From positions 1 through 35,729 of the forward strand of contig SUUJ01000012.1 of the NCBI GenBank assembly GCA_015062585.1: a stretch of DNA of 35,729 nt, in the 5' to 3' direction. This DNA is from Alphaproteobacteria bacterium. Its GTDB lineage: Bacteria; Pseudomonadota; Alphaproteobacteria; RF32; CAG-239. Of this stretch, positions 23,611-34,611 are shown in pieces. Positions within the stretch are counted from its first letter, which is position 1; each line of letters begins with the position of its first letter. Under the pieces are notes generated by a model. The model was not told where the DNA came from. It made no database searches and was given only the letters and a program-made list of their open reading frames with translations. The translations under genes and the position numbers were made by a program.

Positions 23611-23898
23611 ATGAGTATAGATATTGAAACCGTTGATAAAATTGCTTTTTTGTCGCGTTTAAAAATTGAAGATAATGTTAAAGACGCAACAAAAGAAGAA
23701 TTTAACAAAATTATTCAATGGGTTGATCAATTAAAAGAAGTGAAGACCGACAATGTCGAACCCTTGATTTCGGTTAATGAAAACAGTATTCAATTACGCG
23801 AAGATGAGGTAACTCAAGGTCAATGTTCTAAAGAAATATTGGCTAATGCTCCGATGAAGGAATATGGTTATTTCGCTGTTCCTAAGGTTGTTGAATAA
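23611..23898 (+). CDS. gatC: Asp/Glu-tRNA amidotransferase subunit C
   Basis: 95 residues. GatC holds GatA and GatB together in the GatCAB complex, which converts mis-charged Glu-tRNA(Gln) and Asp-tRNA(Asn) to the amidated forms. Typical motifs are present: VDKIAFLSRLKI at the N-terminus, IIQWVDQLKEVKTDNVEPLISV in the middle and LREDEVTQGQ followed by NAPMKEYGYFAVPKVVE at the end. It is the first gene of gatCAB, with gatA following after 15 bp. Confidence 0.95.
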   Translation: MSIDIETVDKIAFLSRLKIEDNVKDATKEEFNKIIQWVDQLKEVKTDNVEPLISVNENSIQLREDEVTQGQCSKEILANAPMKEYGYFAVPKVVE

Positions 23899-23913
23899 TA
23901 AGGTATGAAGAAG

Positions 23914-25371
23914 ATGACTGATTTAACAAAATTGACTATTGCTCAGGCACGCGACGGTTTAAAAAATAAAGATTTTACAGCTGTTGAATTGACACAAGCT
24001 TATATTGAAAATATGAAAGCAAAACGCGAACTTAATGCTTTTGTTTGCGAAAGTACCGACAAAGCTTTGGAACAAGCAAAACAAAGCCAAGAAAAAATCG
24101 AAAAAGGTTTGGGTGGCGATTTGGAAGGTATTCCTTTGGGGGTTAAAGACTTGTTTTGTACCAAAGGAATTGAGACAACGGCTTGTTCTAATTTTTTGAA
24201 AGGTTTTGTGCCTCCTTATGAATCAACAGTTACATCAAAACTTCTTGATGCCGGAGCTTTATTTTTGGGCAAGCTTAATATGGATGAATTTGCCATGGGC
24301 GGAAGTAACGAAACTTCGGCTTTCGGTCCGGCAATAAATCCATGGAGTAAAGATGTCAGATTAGTGGCAGGTGGATCGTCGGGTGGTTCGGCGGCGGCAG
24401 TCAGTGCAAGAATGTGTGCCGGTGCAACAGGTACCGATACCGGCGGTTCTATTCGTCAGCCCTCGGCTTTTTGCGGGGTTACCGGTATAAAACCGACATA
24501 TGGTCGTTGTTCGCGTTATGGTGTAATTGCTTTTGCATCGTCATTAGATCAAGCCGGCCCGATAGGAAAAGATGTGCGTGATTGTGCTATTATGTTAAAA
24601 AATATGGCCGGTTATGATGCCAAAGATGCTACTTCGGCAAAAGTTGATATGCCTGATTTTGAAAAGTTTTTGTCAGGTGATATTAAGGGAATGAGAATTG
24701 GTATCCCTAAAGAATATCGTGTTGAAGGACTAAATGAAGAAGTTGCTTCTTATTGGGATAAAGCTGCCGAAATGTTAAAAGATAAGGGCGCAGAAATTGT
24801 TGAGGTTTCGCTTCCTCACACCAAATATGCTTTGGCAACTTATTATATTATTGCACCGGCTGAAGCTTCGAGTAATTTGGCTCGATATGACGGTTTGCGC
24901 TATGGCAATCGAGTTGATGGTAACAGTATTGATGAAATGTATATCAATTCTCGAACTCAAGGTTTCGGCAAAGAAGTTAAGCGTCGTATTATGGTCGGTA
25001 CATATGTTTTGTCGGCAGGTTATTATGATGCCTATTTCTTAAAAGCGCAAAAAGTTCGTCGTCTTATAAGAGATGATTTTGTAAAAGCTTTTGAAAAATG
25101 TGATGTGATTTTAACACCTACTTCGCCGGTAGCGGCTTTTCCGGTAGGTGATAAAAAAATGCAAGAAGATCCGATTGCTATGTGGCTTAATGATATTTAT
25201 ACCGTTTCGGTATCGTTGGCCGGATTGCCGGCAATGAGTTTACCGATCGGTTTGAATAAAGACGGTTTGCCATTGGGTATGCAAATTATCGGTAAGGCTT
25301 TTGATGAACAAAGCGTGTTTGAAGTTGCTTCAGCTTTGGAAAAACAAGCCGGATTTGAGGGAGTGAAATAA
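23914..25371 (+). CDS. gatA: Asp/Glu-tRNA amidotransferase subunit A
   Basis: 485 residues from ATG 23914; ATG 23905 is almost on top of the AAGG ribosome site. GatA is the glutaminase of the complex. The amidase signature is complete: [20 protein letters not shown] with the catalytic Lys, [16 protein letters not shown] with the cis-Ser, and [17 protein letters not shown] with the nucleophile Ser. The C-terminal part ([27 protein letters not shown]) is also typical. Only one base lies between its stop and the gatB start. Confidence 0.97.
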   Translation: MTDLTKLTIAQARDGLKNKDFTAVELTQAYIENMKAKRELNAFVCESTDKALEQAKQSQEKIEKGLGGDLEGIPLGVKDLFCTKGIETTACSNFLKGFVPPYESTVTSKLLDAGALFLGKLNMDEFAMGGSNETSAFGPAINPWSKDVRLVAGGSSGGSAAAVSARMCAGATGTDTGGSIRQPSAFCGVTGIKPTYGRCSRYGVIAFASSLDQAGPIGKDVRDCAIMLKNMAGYDAKDATSAKVDMPDFEKFLSGDIKGMRIGIPKEYRVEGLNEEVASYWDKAAEMLKDKGAEIVEVSLPHTKYALATYYIIAPAEASSNLARYDGLRYGNRVDGNSIDEMYINSRTQGFGKEVKRRIMVGTYVLSAGYYDAYFLKAQKVRRLIRDDFVKAFEKCDVILTPTSPVAAFPVGDKKMQEDPIAMWLNDIYTVSVSLAGLPAMSLPIGLNKDGLPLGMQIIGKAFDEQSVFEVASALEKQAGFEGVK

Positions 25372-25372
25372 G

Positions 25373-26830
25373 ATGAGCGCATTGATATTAAAAGGTAAAA
25401 ACAACGACTGGGAAATGATTTGCGGGCTCGAAATTCACTGCCAAATTATCTCAAAATCAAAAATTTATTCACCGTCATCAACAGCTTATGGTTCTGATGT
25501 AAATGAGAATGTGTCCTTTATTGATGTTGCAATGCCGGGAATGTTACCTTCCTTGAACAAGGAATGTGTGCGTCAAGCCTTGAAAACAGGTATTGCGCTT
25601 AATGCCAAAGTTAATAAATATTCGGCTTTTGCACGCAAGAATTATTTTTATGCCGATTTGCCGCAAGGATATCAAATTACGCAAGATAAGTTCCCTATTA
25701 TTGGCGAAGGTGTGGTCAAAATCGAATTGGAAAACGGTGAAACCAAAGAAATCGGAATTGAGCGTTTGCATATTGAACAAGATACTGCAAAATCTATTCA
25801 TGATATTTCGCCGACCAAGACATTTATCGATTTTAATCGTGCCGGTGTAGGTTTGATGGAATTAGTAACAAAACCTGATTTTCGTTCGCCGGAAGAGGTT
25901 GGCGCTTTTTTGCGTAAATTGCGTTCAATTGTTCGTTATTTGGGTACTTGTGACGGTAATATGGATGAAGGTTCAATGCGTTGTGATGCCAGTGTGTCTA
26001 TTCGTCCTGTCGGAGAAAAAGAGTTTCGTCCGCGCGCCGAGATTAAAAATGTGAACTCAGTAAAATTTGCTTGTCAGGCTGTGGAATATGAAGCTAAGCG
26101 CCAATTAGAACTTTATGAAAGCGGTGGTTCTATGGAGCAAGAATCTCGTCAGTTTGATCCGGTAAGCGGAGAAACTAAATTTATGCGCAAAAAAGAATAT
26201 GCTCATGAATATCGTTATTTTCCGGAACCTGATTTATTGCCATTGGTATTAACCGATGAATTTATTGCAGAAATTAAGGCAGATATGGTTGAACTTCCTG
26301 ATGCGAAAAAAGAGCGTTTTGTAAAAGAGCTCGGCTTAACTCCATATGATGCCAAAGTTATTTGCGAAAATAAAGAAACAGCTGAATTTTTTGAAAAAGC
26401 AGCCAAAGGCCATGATGCCAAAAAAGTAGCTAATTGGTTGATGGGTGATTTCTTTGCTATGCTTAATGAGAAAAAACTCACTTTAGAACAATCACCGATT
26501 TCGGCTGAAAATTTGGGCGAGTTGGTTGAGCTTGTAACTTCAAATGTTATCAATGGTAAAACCGCCAAAGATGTGTTTGAAATTATGGCTGAAACAGGTG
26601 AAAATCCAACTAAAATCGTTGAGGAAAAAGGCCTAAAACAAGTTACTGATACCGGTGCAATCGAAAAGATAATTGATGAAATTATTGCATCAAATCCGGA
26701 TAATGTGGCAGCTTATAAAGCCGGAAAAACCAATCTTATGGGTTGGTTTGTCGGTCAGGTTATGAAAGCATCGCAAGGAAAAGCAAATCCTGGGGTGGTA
26801 AATCAAATCCTTAGTAAAAAACTCGTATAA
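25373..26830 (+). CDS. gatB: Asp/Glu-tRNA amidotransferase subunit B
   Basis: 485 residues. GatB binds the mis-acylated tRNA and activates the side chain with ATP. Motifs: WEMICGLEIHCQI at the N-terminus, ARKNYFYADLPQGYQITQ, IERLHIEQDTAKSIHD, DFNRAGVGLMELVTKPD, and DGNMDEGSMRCDASVSIRP. The C-terminal YqeY-like tail is present (YKAGKTNLMGWFVGQVMK). The last codons, AACTCGTATAA across the stop, are the same 11 bases that recur in the repeat array downstream. Confidence 0.97.
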   Translation: MSALILKGKNNDWEMICGLEIHCQIISKSKIYSPSSTAYGSDVNENVSFIDVAMPGMLPSLNKECVRQALKTGIALNAKVNKYSAFARKNYFYADLPQGYQITQDKFPIIGEGVVKIELENGETKEIGIERLHIEQDTAKSIHDISPTKTFIDFNRAGVGLMELVTKPDFRSPEEVGAFLRKLRSIVRYLGTCDGNMDEGSMRCDASVSIRPVGEKEFRPRAEIKNVNSVKFACQAVEYEAKRQLELYESGGSMEQESRQFDPVSGETKFMRKKEYAHEYRYFPEPDLLPLVLTDEFIAEIKADMVELPDAKKERFVKELGLTPYDAKVICENKETAEFFEKAAKGHDAKKVANWLMGDFFAMLNEKKLTLEQSPISAENLGELVELVTSNVINGKTAKDVFEIMAETGENPTKIVEEKGLKQVTDTGAIEKIIDEIIASNPDNVAAYKAGKTNLMGWFVGQVMKASQGKANPGVVNQILSKKLV

Positions 26831-27275
26831 AAGTTTTCTAGAGCTATTTTTTGCGGGCGAGAAAAATTCATGTACTATCAGTGTACACTAAAATTTTTCT
26901 CGCCTTAAAAATAACTCTATAAATTCTTTTCTCCGAGTTTTTTAACTCGTATAACAGCACATCTAAGAGCGATTTTACGGAGTAGTTAAAAATTCACGTA
27001 GGTCTGTCTACGCTAAAATTTTTACCTCTCCTAGAAATCGCTCTATCTGAACTATTCTCCGAGTTTTTTAACTCGTATAACAGCACATCTAAGAGCAAAA
27101 ATTAAAAAATAACCGGCTCGGTCATGTACTTTTTTGTACACTCGCTCGCCGGTTTTTTTTATTTTTACTTTATCTGTACTATTCTCCGAGTTTTTCAAAA
27201 AAACTCGTATAACGGTCTACTAATACAGAATTTTAAGAACATTTTGTTCGGTCACGTACTATTTTGTACACTTTG
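26820..27275 (+). repeat. Tandem array of about 126-bp palindromic units after gatB
   Basis: The 11-mer AACTCGTATAA occurs at 26820 (gatB stop), 26944, 27070 and 27202, so the spacing is 124, 126 and 132 bp. A 42-bp stretch is identical at 26929-26970 and 27055-27096, and a partial copy starts at 27182. Between them are hairpins with central arms TGTAC/GTACA (26871, 26883), CGTAG/CTACG (26997, 27008), TGTAC/GTACA (27125, 27136) and CGTAC/GTACA (27255, 27266). The third unit ends in GCCGG and eight T, so it can terminate transcription. No gene is seen from 26831 to 27442. Confidence 0.85.
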
Positions 27276-27442
27276 CTTTCGCCGTCTTTATTTCTTATTA
27301 TATGCACACGCTATCTAACTTTTTTAATAATTAAATATTGCAAAAAACTCTTGCAATTATCAAATATTGTGATATACAGAGGCGACTCAAATTGGGGATA
27401 TGTGTCTTTGGTTTGAGCGAATCGTAATATTTTATTTAACAA

Positions 27443-27479
27443 TTTCGTGGGAGGCCAGCCATTGGTCCGTACCACGAAA
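27443..27479 (+). promoter_or_regulatory. rplK leader hairpin, candidate L1 regulatory site
   Basis: TTTCGTGG (27443-27450) pairs with CCACGAAA (27472-27479), 21 bases before rplK. The inner part GGGAGGCC...GGTCCGTACC looks like a conserved rplK leader. L1 regulating the L11-L1 mRNA is known in E. coli; its use here is inference. Confidence 0.5.
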
Positions 27480-27500
27480 CCTAACAAAAAGGTGATGAAA

Positions 27501-27938
27501 ATGGCTAAGTCTAAGAAAAAGATTTTAGGTTTAATCAAACTTCAGATCCCTGCTGGTAAGGCTAACCCGTCTCCTCCGGTTGGTCCTGCTTTGGGTCAAA
27601 AAGGTTTGAATATTATGGAATTTTGTAAGGCATTTAATGCTGCTACTCAAAAAATGGAACCGGGTATTCCTGTTCCCGTAGTAATTACAGCATTTGAAGA
27701 CAAAACATTTACTTTTGTTACAAAACTTCCTCCGGTTGCTTACTATTTGAAAAAAGCTGCAGGCGTTTCTTCTGCTTCTAAAGAACCGGGTAAGGTTGTT
27801 GCCGGTCAAGTAACTATGGCTCAAGTTAAAGAAATTGCTGAAACCAAATTGCCGGATTTGAACTGCACAACAGTTGAATCTGCTATGAACATGGTAAAAG
27901 GTCAAGCTGTTTCTATGGGTATTAAGGTTGTGGAGTAA
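27501..27938 (+). CDS. rplK: 50S ribosomal protein L11
   Basis: 145 residues from ATG 27501 (AAGGTG upstream). L11 binds 23S rRNA at the GTPase-associated centre and is needed for stringent response sensing. It starts [46 protein letters not shown] with the proline-rich switch, and has the C-terminal RNA-binding domain ([33 protein letters not shown]). It is immediately followed by rplA. Confidence 0.97.
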   Translation: MAKSKKKILGLIKLQIPAGKANPSPPVGPALGQKGLNIMEFCKAFNAATQKMEPGIPVPVVITAFEDKTFTFVTKLPPVAYYLKKAAGVSSASKEPGKVVAGQVTMAQVKEIAETKLPDLNCTTVESAMNMVKGQAVSMGIKVVE

Positions 27939-27942
27939 GGCA

Positions 27943-28623
27943 ATGGGTAAGAGAATTGTAAATGCATATAAAAATCTTGATAAGAATCAAGCTTATTCTT
28001 TGAGAGATGCTGTTAAAATCGTTAAAGAAAATGCTAAAGCAAAATTTGACGAAACTGTTGACATTGCTATTAACCTTGGCGTTGATCCGAAATATGCTGA
28101 CCAAATGGTTCGCGGTGTTTGTGCCTTGCCGCACGGTACCGGTAAAACCGTTAGAGTTGCTGTTTTGGCTCAAGGTGAAAAAGCTGATCAAGCTAAGGCT
28201 GCCGGCGCAGACATCGTTGGTGCTGAAAACTTGATTGATTCAATTTTGGCCGGTAAAATCGACTTTGACCGTATGATTGCTACTCCTGATATGATGGGTA
28301 TGGCCGGTAAAGTTGCTCGTGTATTGGGTCCTAAAGGCTTGATGCCAAACCCGAAACTCGGTACTGTTACTGCTGATGTTGAAGCTGCTGTTAAAAAAGC
28401 CAAAGCCGGTGAAGTTCAATATCGTGTTGAAAAAACAGGTATCGTTCATGCCGGTATCGGTAAAGCAAGTTTTTCAGAAGATCAAATCTATGAAAACTCA
28501 AAAGCTTTCATCGACGCTATCATCAAAGCAAAACCATCAGGCGCCAAAGGTACTTATATGAAAAAAGTATCATTGAGCTCGACTATGGGTGTTGGTGTGA
28601 AGGTTGATACAACCGCTTTATAA
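27943..28623 (+). CDS. rplA: 50S ribosomal protein L1
   Basis: 226 residues from ATG 27943, four bases after the rplK stop, with GGAG inside the end of rplK. L1 forms the mobile L1 stalk and moves deacylated tRNA; in many bacteria it also represses its own mRNA. Family motifs: [58 protein letters not shown], and [20 protein letters not shown] at the end. Confidence 0.97.
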   Translation: MGKRIVNAYKNLDKNQAYSLRDAVKIVKENAKAKFDETVDIAINLGVDPKYADQMVRGVCALPHGTGKTVRVAVLAQGEKADQAKAAGADIVGAENLIDSILAGKIDFDRMIATPDMMGMAGKVARVLGPKGLMPNPKLGTVTADVEAAVKKAKAGEVQYRVEKTGIVHAGIGKASFSEDQIYENSKAFIDAIIKAKPSGAKGTYMKKVSLSSTMGVGVKVDTTAL

Positions 28624-28629
28624 TGAAGA

Positions 28630-28718
28630 AATTTGCAAAGTTGATTTCATACTTGTAATTTTCTCGTTTATGTACTCGTTTTTGTACACTGCACTCGAAA
28701 ATTACGGCGTAGCAAATT
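28630..28718 (+). repeat. Palindromic element downstream of rplA, same family as the gatB array
   Basis: Nested arms AATTTGC/GCAAATT (28630-28636, 28712-28718), GTAATTTTC/GAAAATTAC (28655-28663, 28697-28705) and a core TGTAC/GTACA (28671, 28684). The core TGTACT...TTTTTGTACACT is close to those at 27125 and 27255. Only its outer arms differ. Confidence 0.7.
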
Positions 28719-28744
28719 AACTTATCAAATTTTGGTTTTTATTA

Positions 28745-28783
28745 GGATATAGCATTTAAAAAAAATGCTATATCCTTTTTTTT
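28745..28783 (+). terminator. First copy of the duplicated rplKA terminator
   Basis: GGATATAGCATTT (28745-28757) pairs with AAATGCTATATCC (28763-28775), 13 bp, followed by eight T. Confidence 0.85.
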
Positions 28784-28839
28784 GTGCACTCGAAAATTAC
28801 GGCGTAGCAAATTAACTTATCAAATTTTGGTTTTTATTA

Positions 28840-28877
28840 GGATATAGTATTTAAAAAAATGCTATATCCTTTTTTTT
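28840..28877 (+). terminator. Second copy of the duplicated rplKA terminator
   Basis: GGATATAGTATTT (28840-28852) pairs with AAATGCTATATCC (28857-28869), with one G-U in place of G-C, then eight T. Confidence 0.85.
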
Positions 28878-28927
28878 GTGCACTCGAAAATTACGGCTTG
28901 AGCCAAAATGTTTTCTTCCACCCATGG

Positions 28928-28960
28928 AAAAAATGCTCTCGATAATCCGAGAGCATTTTT
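28928..28960 (+). terminator. Third terminator before rplJ
   Basis: ATGCTCTCG arm and CGAGAGCAT arm (28928-28941 with 28948-28960, A-tract/T-tract). It works on both strands. Together with the two copies above it separates rplKA from rplJL transcription. Confidence 0.75.
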
Positions 28961-28993
28961 GATTTTAAATGTAGTTTATAATAAAATAAATGC

Positions 28994-29022
28994 TTGACAT
29001 TAGGGCAATTTGATATTATTAA
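28994..29022 (+). promoter_or_regulatory. rplJL promoter
   Basis: TTGACA (28994-28999), 17-bp spacer, TATTAA (29017-29022). It lies just after the third terminator and just before the rplJ leader, so rplJL has its own promoter here. Confidence 0.65.
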
Positions 29023-29034
29023 AGGCGTCAATGA

Positions 29035-29325
29035 ACGGCGATTTTGAGTCGTTCGACCTGTCCAAGACTGCAAGTGGGCGAGGATAAAATGGAGCTGGAA
29101 TAGGGCAAAAGCCTTGTTATTAGCATCTGAGCCGAAACTCTTAAATATCTTGCATAGACGGAGTAAGTGAGAGATTTTATTTTATAAATCGATTTTTTTC
29201 TCCTGGGCAGAATGGGTCCCGCTAGGGCAAGTTTGGGGGAAGAAAATTAAAAGCTTCCTTCTTCAAAACAAGTCTTGGCGGATATGTTAAAAAGTAACAT
29301 ATGCGTTTTTTCGTATATGTGATAA
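29035..29325 (+). promoter_or_regulatory. rplJ leader (L10 regulatory RNA)
   Basis: About 290 bases of leader before rplJ. The segment TGTCCAAGACTGCAAGTGGGC (29059-29079) pairs in part with CTTGCATAGACGG (29149-29161), giving the split helix with an AGACTG-type internal loop known for L10 leaders. Near the gene a hairpin ACATATGCG/CGTATATGT (29298-29321) sits just before GGAG. L10-L7/L12 binding here is known to repress translation in other bacteria. Confidence 0.65.
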
Positions 29326-29338
29326 TTGGAGACAATAA

Positions 29339-29815
29339 GTGAATCGCGAAGAAAAAGCACAATTGCTGGCCGAGCTTAATGAATTGTTCAACAATGCCGA
29401 TACCATTGTAGTTTCTCACTACAAAGGTTTGACTGTTGAAGAAGTTTCTGAACTCAGAGACAATATCAGAAAAGCAGGTGCCGGTTTTAGAGTTACTAAA
29501 AATCGCATTACACGTCTTGCTCTTAAAGGTACAAAATTTGAAGCTTTGGCTGATTTGTTTGTAGGACCTACTGCAATTGCTTTTGCTAATGATCCTATCT
29601 CAGCTTGTAAGGCTTGCGTTGAATTTGCCAAAACCAATGAAAAATTGTTAGTTATCGGTGGTGGCATGGGTAACGGCGTTTTGTCTGTTGACGATGTTAA
29701 ACGTTTGGCTGCTACTCCTTCTATGGACGAACTCAGAGCCAAAATCATCGGTTTGTTGCAGGCTCCCGCTGCTCAACTTGCAAGAGTTACAAAAGCTTAC
29801 AGCGAAAAAGAATAA
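29339..29815 (+). CDS. rplJ: 50S ribosomal protein L10
   Basis: 158 residues, GTG start at 29339 with GGAG eight bases upstream. L10 is the base of the stalk that carries L7/L12 dimers, and represses its own operon. Motifs: MNREEKAQLLAELNELFNNADTIVVSHYKGLTVEEVSELR at the N-terminus, GFRVTKNRITRLALKGTKFEAL, VGPTAIAFA, and a C-terminal helix ending ARVTKAYSEKE that binds L12. It is followed by rplL. Confidence 0.97.
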   Translation: MNREEKAQLLAELNELFNNADTIVVSHYKGLTVEEVSELRDNIRKAGAGFRVTKNRITRLALKGTKFEALADLFVGPTAIAFANDPISACKACVEFAKTNEKLLVIGGGMGNGVLSVDDVKRLAATPSMDELRAKIIGLLQAPAAQLARVTKAYSEKE

Positions 29816-29887
29816 TTGTTTTGTATTTGTTAAAGCAAAACGAGATTTTAGTTTAATTTGTTAATTTAATTTATTTGGAGAAAAAAA

Positions 29888-30265
29888 ATGGCCGATTTAG
29901 CCAAATTAGTAGAAGAATTGTCAGCTTTGACTGTTATGGAAGCTGCTGACTTGTCAAAAATGTTAGAAGAAAAATGGGGCGTTTCTGCCGCTGCTGCCGT
30001 TGCTGTTGCTGCCGGTGGTGCTGCTGCAGGTGGTGCTGCTGCCGCTGAAGAAAAAGACGAATTTGATGTTGTATTAGCTGAAGCTGGTGCAAACAAAATC
30101 AATGTTATTAAAGAAGTTCGTGCTATCACAGGTTTGGGCTTGAAAGAAGCTAAAGACTTGGTAGACGGTGCTCCTAAGACAATTAAAGAAGGCGTAGCTA
30201 AGGCTGAAGCTGAAGAAATGAAGAAGAAATTGGAAGAAGCCGGTGCTAAAGTTGAATTGAAGTAA
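29888..30265 (+). CDS. rplL: 50S ribosomal protein L7/L12
   Basis: 125 residues. L12 recruits and activates the translational GTPases. The N-terminal dimerisation helix ([33 protein letters not shown]) is followed by a flexible Ala/Gly hinge and the globular C-terminal domain ([46 protein letters not shown]). GGAG precedes the ATG by seven bases. The leaderless gap of 72 bp after rplJ has no terminator. Confidence 0.97.
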   Translation: MADLAKLVEELSALTVMEAADLSKMLEEKWGVSAAAAVAVAAGGAAAGGAAAAEEKDEFDVVLAEAGANKINVIKEVRAITGLGLKEAKDLVDGAPKTIKEGVAKAEAEEMKKKLEEAGAKVELK

Positions 30266-30294
30266 TTTCAACAACTTCTTTTAACAAGTTCAAA

Positions 30295-30325
30295 AACCAC
30301 CTTAAATTTTTAAGGTGGTTTTTTT
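30295..30325 (+). terminator. rplJL terminator
   Basis: AACCACCTTAAA pairs with TTTAAGGTGGTT (30309-30320), followed by a T-run. The core CCACCTT/AAGGTGG is the same as in the terminator at 8452. Confidence 0.8.
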
Positions 30326-30405
30326 CTTTGACTTAATAAAAATATGATGTTAAACGATAGGGTATAATTTAATTTTTATGTATTAATTTTAATTCTCTAT
30401 TATAT

Positions 30406-31569
30406 ATGAAGAAAGCATTTTTTCCGGGGTCATTTGATCCTTTTAATTTGGCTCACTTATCAATTGTTTGTGAGATCTTGAAAGAGTATGATCAAGTTAT
30501 TATCGGTGTTGGTAATGATTTGACAAAGTTCCACAAATTTTCAATGGATGAAAGACTGGAAATGGTAAAAAAATCCATTGAAGATTTGGTTAGTATTGTC
30601 AGTTTTTACAGGGCTCAGGCCAATGTATTTTCTGCTACAATGCGCAGTGCTGCCAGAAAGATTAAGGAAAATCCTGATTGCGTCAAGGTTGTTTCTTACT
30701 ATGGGGCGGCAATTGATTTTGCACTAGTTAATGACGCCGATGCGTTGATTATAGGTGTTAAAAACATCTTAGATCAAAGGGAGGAGCATTATAAGTGTAA
30801 TCTTAACAGAAAAATCTGTGAGTTGCGCGGAAAATCTTGTTCTACGGTGTGTGTATCTGCTTCTATGATATCACATATATCGTCTTCAACGATAAGGCTG
30901 TTGATGGAAGCCGGTGAATATATTATTGCTAAGGATTATGTGACGCCTTCGGTACATAATATTATGTGCAAAGTATATTTACGCGATGTTTATTGCAAGA
31001 TATATCCTATCAGCGGCTCAGATTATGATGCGCTTTGCGAGAAATTTGATAAAATGTATCAGCGTTTTAGCAAAATCGCGTGCAGTCTTAATATGTTGAA
31101 TATTTACCGAATATATAATCCTAATCACGATATGAGTTCAAAAGTATTTGATTTGGTTGTATTGTTTAATTCGTTGGTAATAGAGGGTAAATTTGACGAA
31201 AGAATGTATGAAATTGTCAAAGCAAATGTTACGGATATTGATGATTTTGTAGCGCTTTGTAATGCTATGCGTGTTCCTGCTTCCGATAAGCTTTCTAAAG
31301 ATACTGCGGTGTTGAGAGATATTTGCTTGAATCCTTTTGTATATAATAAAGGTAATGCTTCTATCGATTTGTGGGAAAAAAGAGAACAGAATCGACTTGC
31401 AGAGGTTGATGAAGAGATATTCCTATTAAATTTCTTGAAGTTCTGTGACAGATATTCTGCTGACAATCAGTTATTTAGAACAGATTATTTTAGGGAAAGA
31501 TATTATTCCACTGCATCGGATAAAATGAAGCAAATGGCATGCGTAATAAGAACGCTGCTGGATAAATAG
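30406..31569 (+). CDS. CoaD-like nucleotidyltransferase with a 200-residue C-terminal extension
   Basis: 387 residues. Residues 1-175 follow phosphopantetheine adenylyltransferase: FPGSFDPFNLAHLSIV (the HxGH position reads LAH, so the first His is absent), VIIGVGND, MDERLEMVKKSI, and ISHISSSTIRLLMEAGE, the SS.IR motif. The usual CoaD is only about 160 residues. The remaining 200 residues are helical (KVFDLVVLFNSLVIEGKFDERMYEIV, AVLRDICLNPFVYNKG, EEIFLLNFLKFCDRYSADNQLFRTDYFRERYY). Their layout resembles the COG4339 HD-type phosphohydrolases, but His/Asp metal ligands are missing, so this part would be inactive or different. It may be a CoaD with a regulatory domain or another adenylyltransferase. 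Confidence 0.7.
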   Translation: MKKAFFPGSFDPFNLAHLSIVCEILKEYDQVIIGVGNDLTKFHKFSMDERLEMVKKSIEDLVSIVSFYRAQANVFSATMRSAARKIKENPDCVKVVSYYGAAIDFALVNDADALIIGVKNILDQREEHYKCNLNRKICELRGKSCSTVCVSASMISHISSSTIRLLMEAGEYIIAKDYVTPSVHNIMCKVYLRDVYCKIYPISGSDYDALCEKFDKMYQRFSKIACSLNMLNIYRIYNPNHDMSSKVFDLVVLFNSLVIEGKFDERMYEIVKANVTDIDDFVALCNAMRVPASDKLSKDTAVLRDICLNPFVYNKGNASIDLWEKREQNRLAEVDEEIFLLNFLKFCDRYSADNQLFRTDYFRERYYSTASDKMKQMACVIRTLLDK

Positions 31570-31593
31570 GAAAAGTGCAAGCTTAAATTAAGG

Positions 31594-31637
31594 AAAAAAG
31601 GTTCGTTATTCTAAATGTGGAATACGGACCTTTTTTT
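31594..31637 (+). terminator. Terminator after the CoaD-like gene
   Basis: AAAAAAGGTTCGTTATTC pairs with GAATACGGACCTTTTTTT (one bulge, one wobble), eight-base loop. Confidence 0.75.
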
Positions 31638-31701
31638 GTTGTTATATCTGCTTTTTTTTATATAAAATAGTAGCATTAGAGAACTGTAAGAAGAGTTTTT
31701 T

Positions 31702-32418
31702 ATGACAGAAAGCGATATTAAGAAATTACCGTTAAAAGAAGTGTTGACCGACACTTGGAAACATTGTTTACAACATAAAAAAATAGCCCTTATTTTAACT
31801 GCAATCGTTTATGCGGTGGGGGCGTTGGCGTTATTTAGCTGGAAGCATATTTTGTTTTGGCCGATTATGTTGGCGGTATATGTTTTATGGGGTATGTATT
31901 TCAGATTTTATTTTGATCGTAAACCATATTTTGATTTTAAGGTCTTGTTTAATTCTTTAGTGCCATCAACTAAGATTGTTGTGTTAACGGTAGTTATCGG
32001 AACAATACTGATTATGCTTCCGATTTTACCATTGTTTATCAGTACTTCTCCGGAGTTTATTGATGAGTATACTTTGTTTTTGCAAGGTGATGTTGAAAAA
32101 CAGGGAATGCTGATTTTGATTGCTAATGTTTTGTTTATGTTAATGTCGCCGTTTTTGGCTTATCGTCCGTTTTTGGCGTGGATATCATCTCTTATCGGAC
32201 GCTCTGGGTCTTTGCGTTTTGCATGGAAGAGAACTAAAGGTAATTATCTTGAGTTTTTGTTGATTGCGCTTATTACCAATTTGAGTATTGCGTTTGTCAG
32301 ATGGTTGGTAATGTATTTGGGCGGTAACGACTATATTACGATGCTGTTTGTAGCACCGGTGTTTATATACTTTAATGTATTGTCAGCCAAGGCTTATGAA
32401 TTTTTCTTTATAAAGTAA
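31702..32418 (+). CDS. Integral membrane protein, about six helices
   Basis: 238 residues with hydrophobic segments IALILTAIVYAVGALALF, ILFWPIMLAVYVLWGMYFRFYF, IVVLTVVIGTILIMLPILPLFI, MLILIANVLFMLMSPFLAY, FLLIALITNLSIAFVRWLVMYL and ITMLFVAPVFIYFNVL. Between helices 4 and 5 is a basic cytoplasmic stretch (SLRFAWKRTKGNY). This layout (AWKRTKG.. followed by helices) is like glycerophosphoryl-diester-phosphodiesterase-type membrane domains, but I cannot name the family. Its stop touches the ligA stop; the genes converge with no spacer. Confidence 0.6.
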   Translation: MTESDIKKLPLKEVLTDTWKHCLQHKKIALILTAIVYAVGALALFSWKHILFWPIMLAVYVLWGMYFRFYFDRKPYFDFKVLFNSLVPSTKIVVLTVVIGTILIMLPILPLFISTSPEFIDEYTLFLQGDVEKQGMLILIANVLFMLMSPFLAYRPFLAWISSLIGRSGSLRFAWKRTKGNYLEFLLIALITNLSIAFVRWLVMYLGGNDYITMLFVAPVFIYFNVLSAKAYEFFFIK

Positions 32419-34527
<2,109 letters not shown>

Positions 34528-34572
34528 TTATAGTTTCTATTTATAATTACAAGGTTGACTTTGCAGGGTGTT

Positions 34573-34600
34573 AAAAAAAAAGCACCTTTTGTAAGGTGCT
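34573..34600 (-). terminator. infC terminator
   Basis: AGCACCTT (34581-34588) pairs with AAGGTGCT (34593-34600); the A-run 34573-34580 is the T-run on the minus strand. Confidence 0.8.
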
Positions 34601-34611
34601 TTGTTCTTGAA

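Larger units (their letters stand above)
28691..28884 (+). repeat. 95-bp direct duplication carrying a terminator
   Basis: GCACTCGAAAATTACGG occurs at 28691, 28786 and (partly) 28880, giving two nearly identical units of 95 and 94 bp. Each unit holds one terminator and the right arm of the palindrome before it. The two units differ by few bases. Confidence 0.85.

Noticed and set aside
26820..27275. CRISPR array
   Set aside because: Units are about 126 bp with palindromes and no unique spacers of constant length; no cas genes are present.
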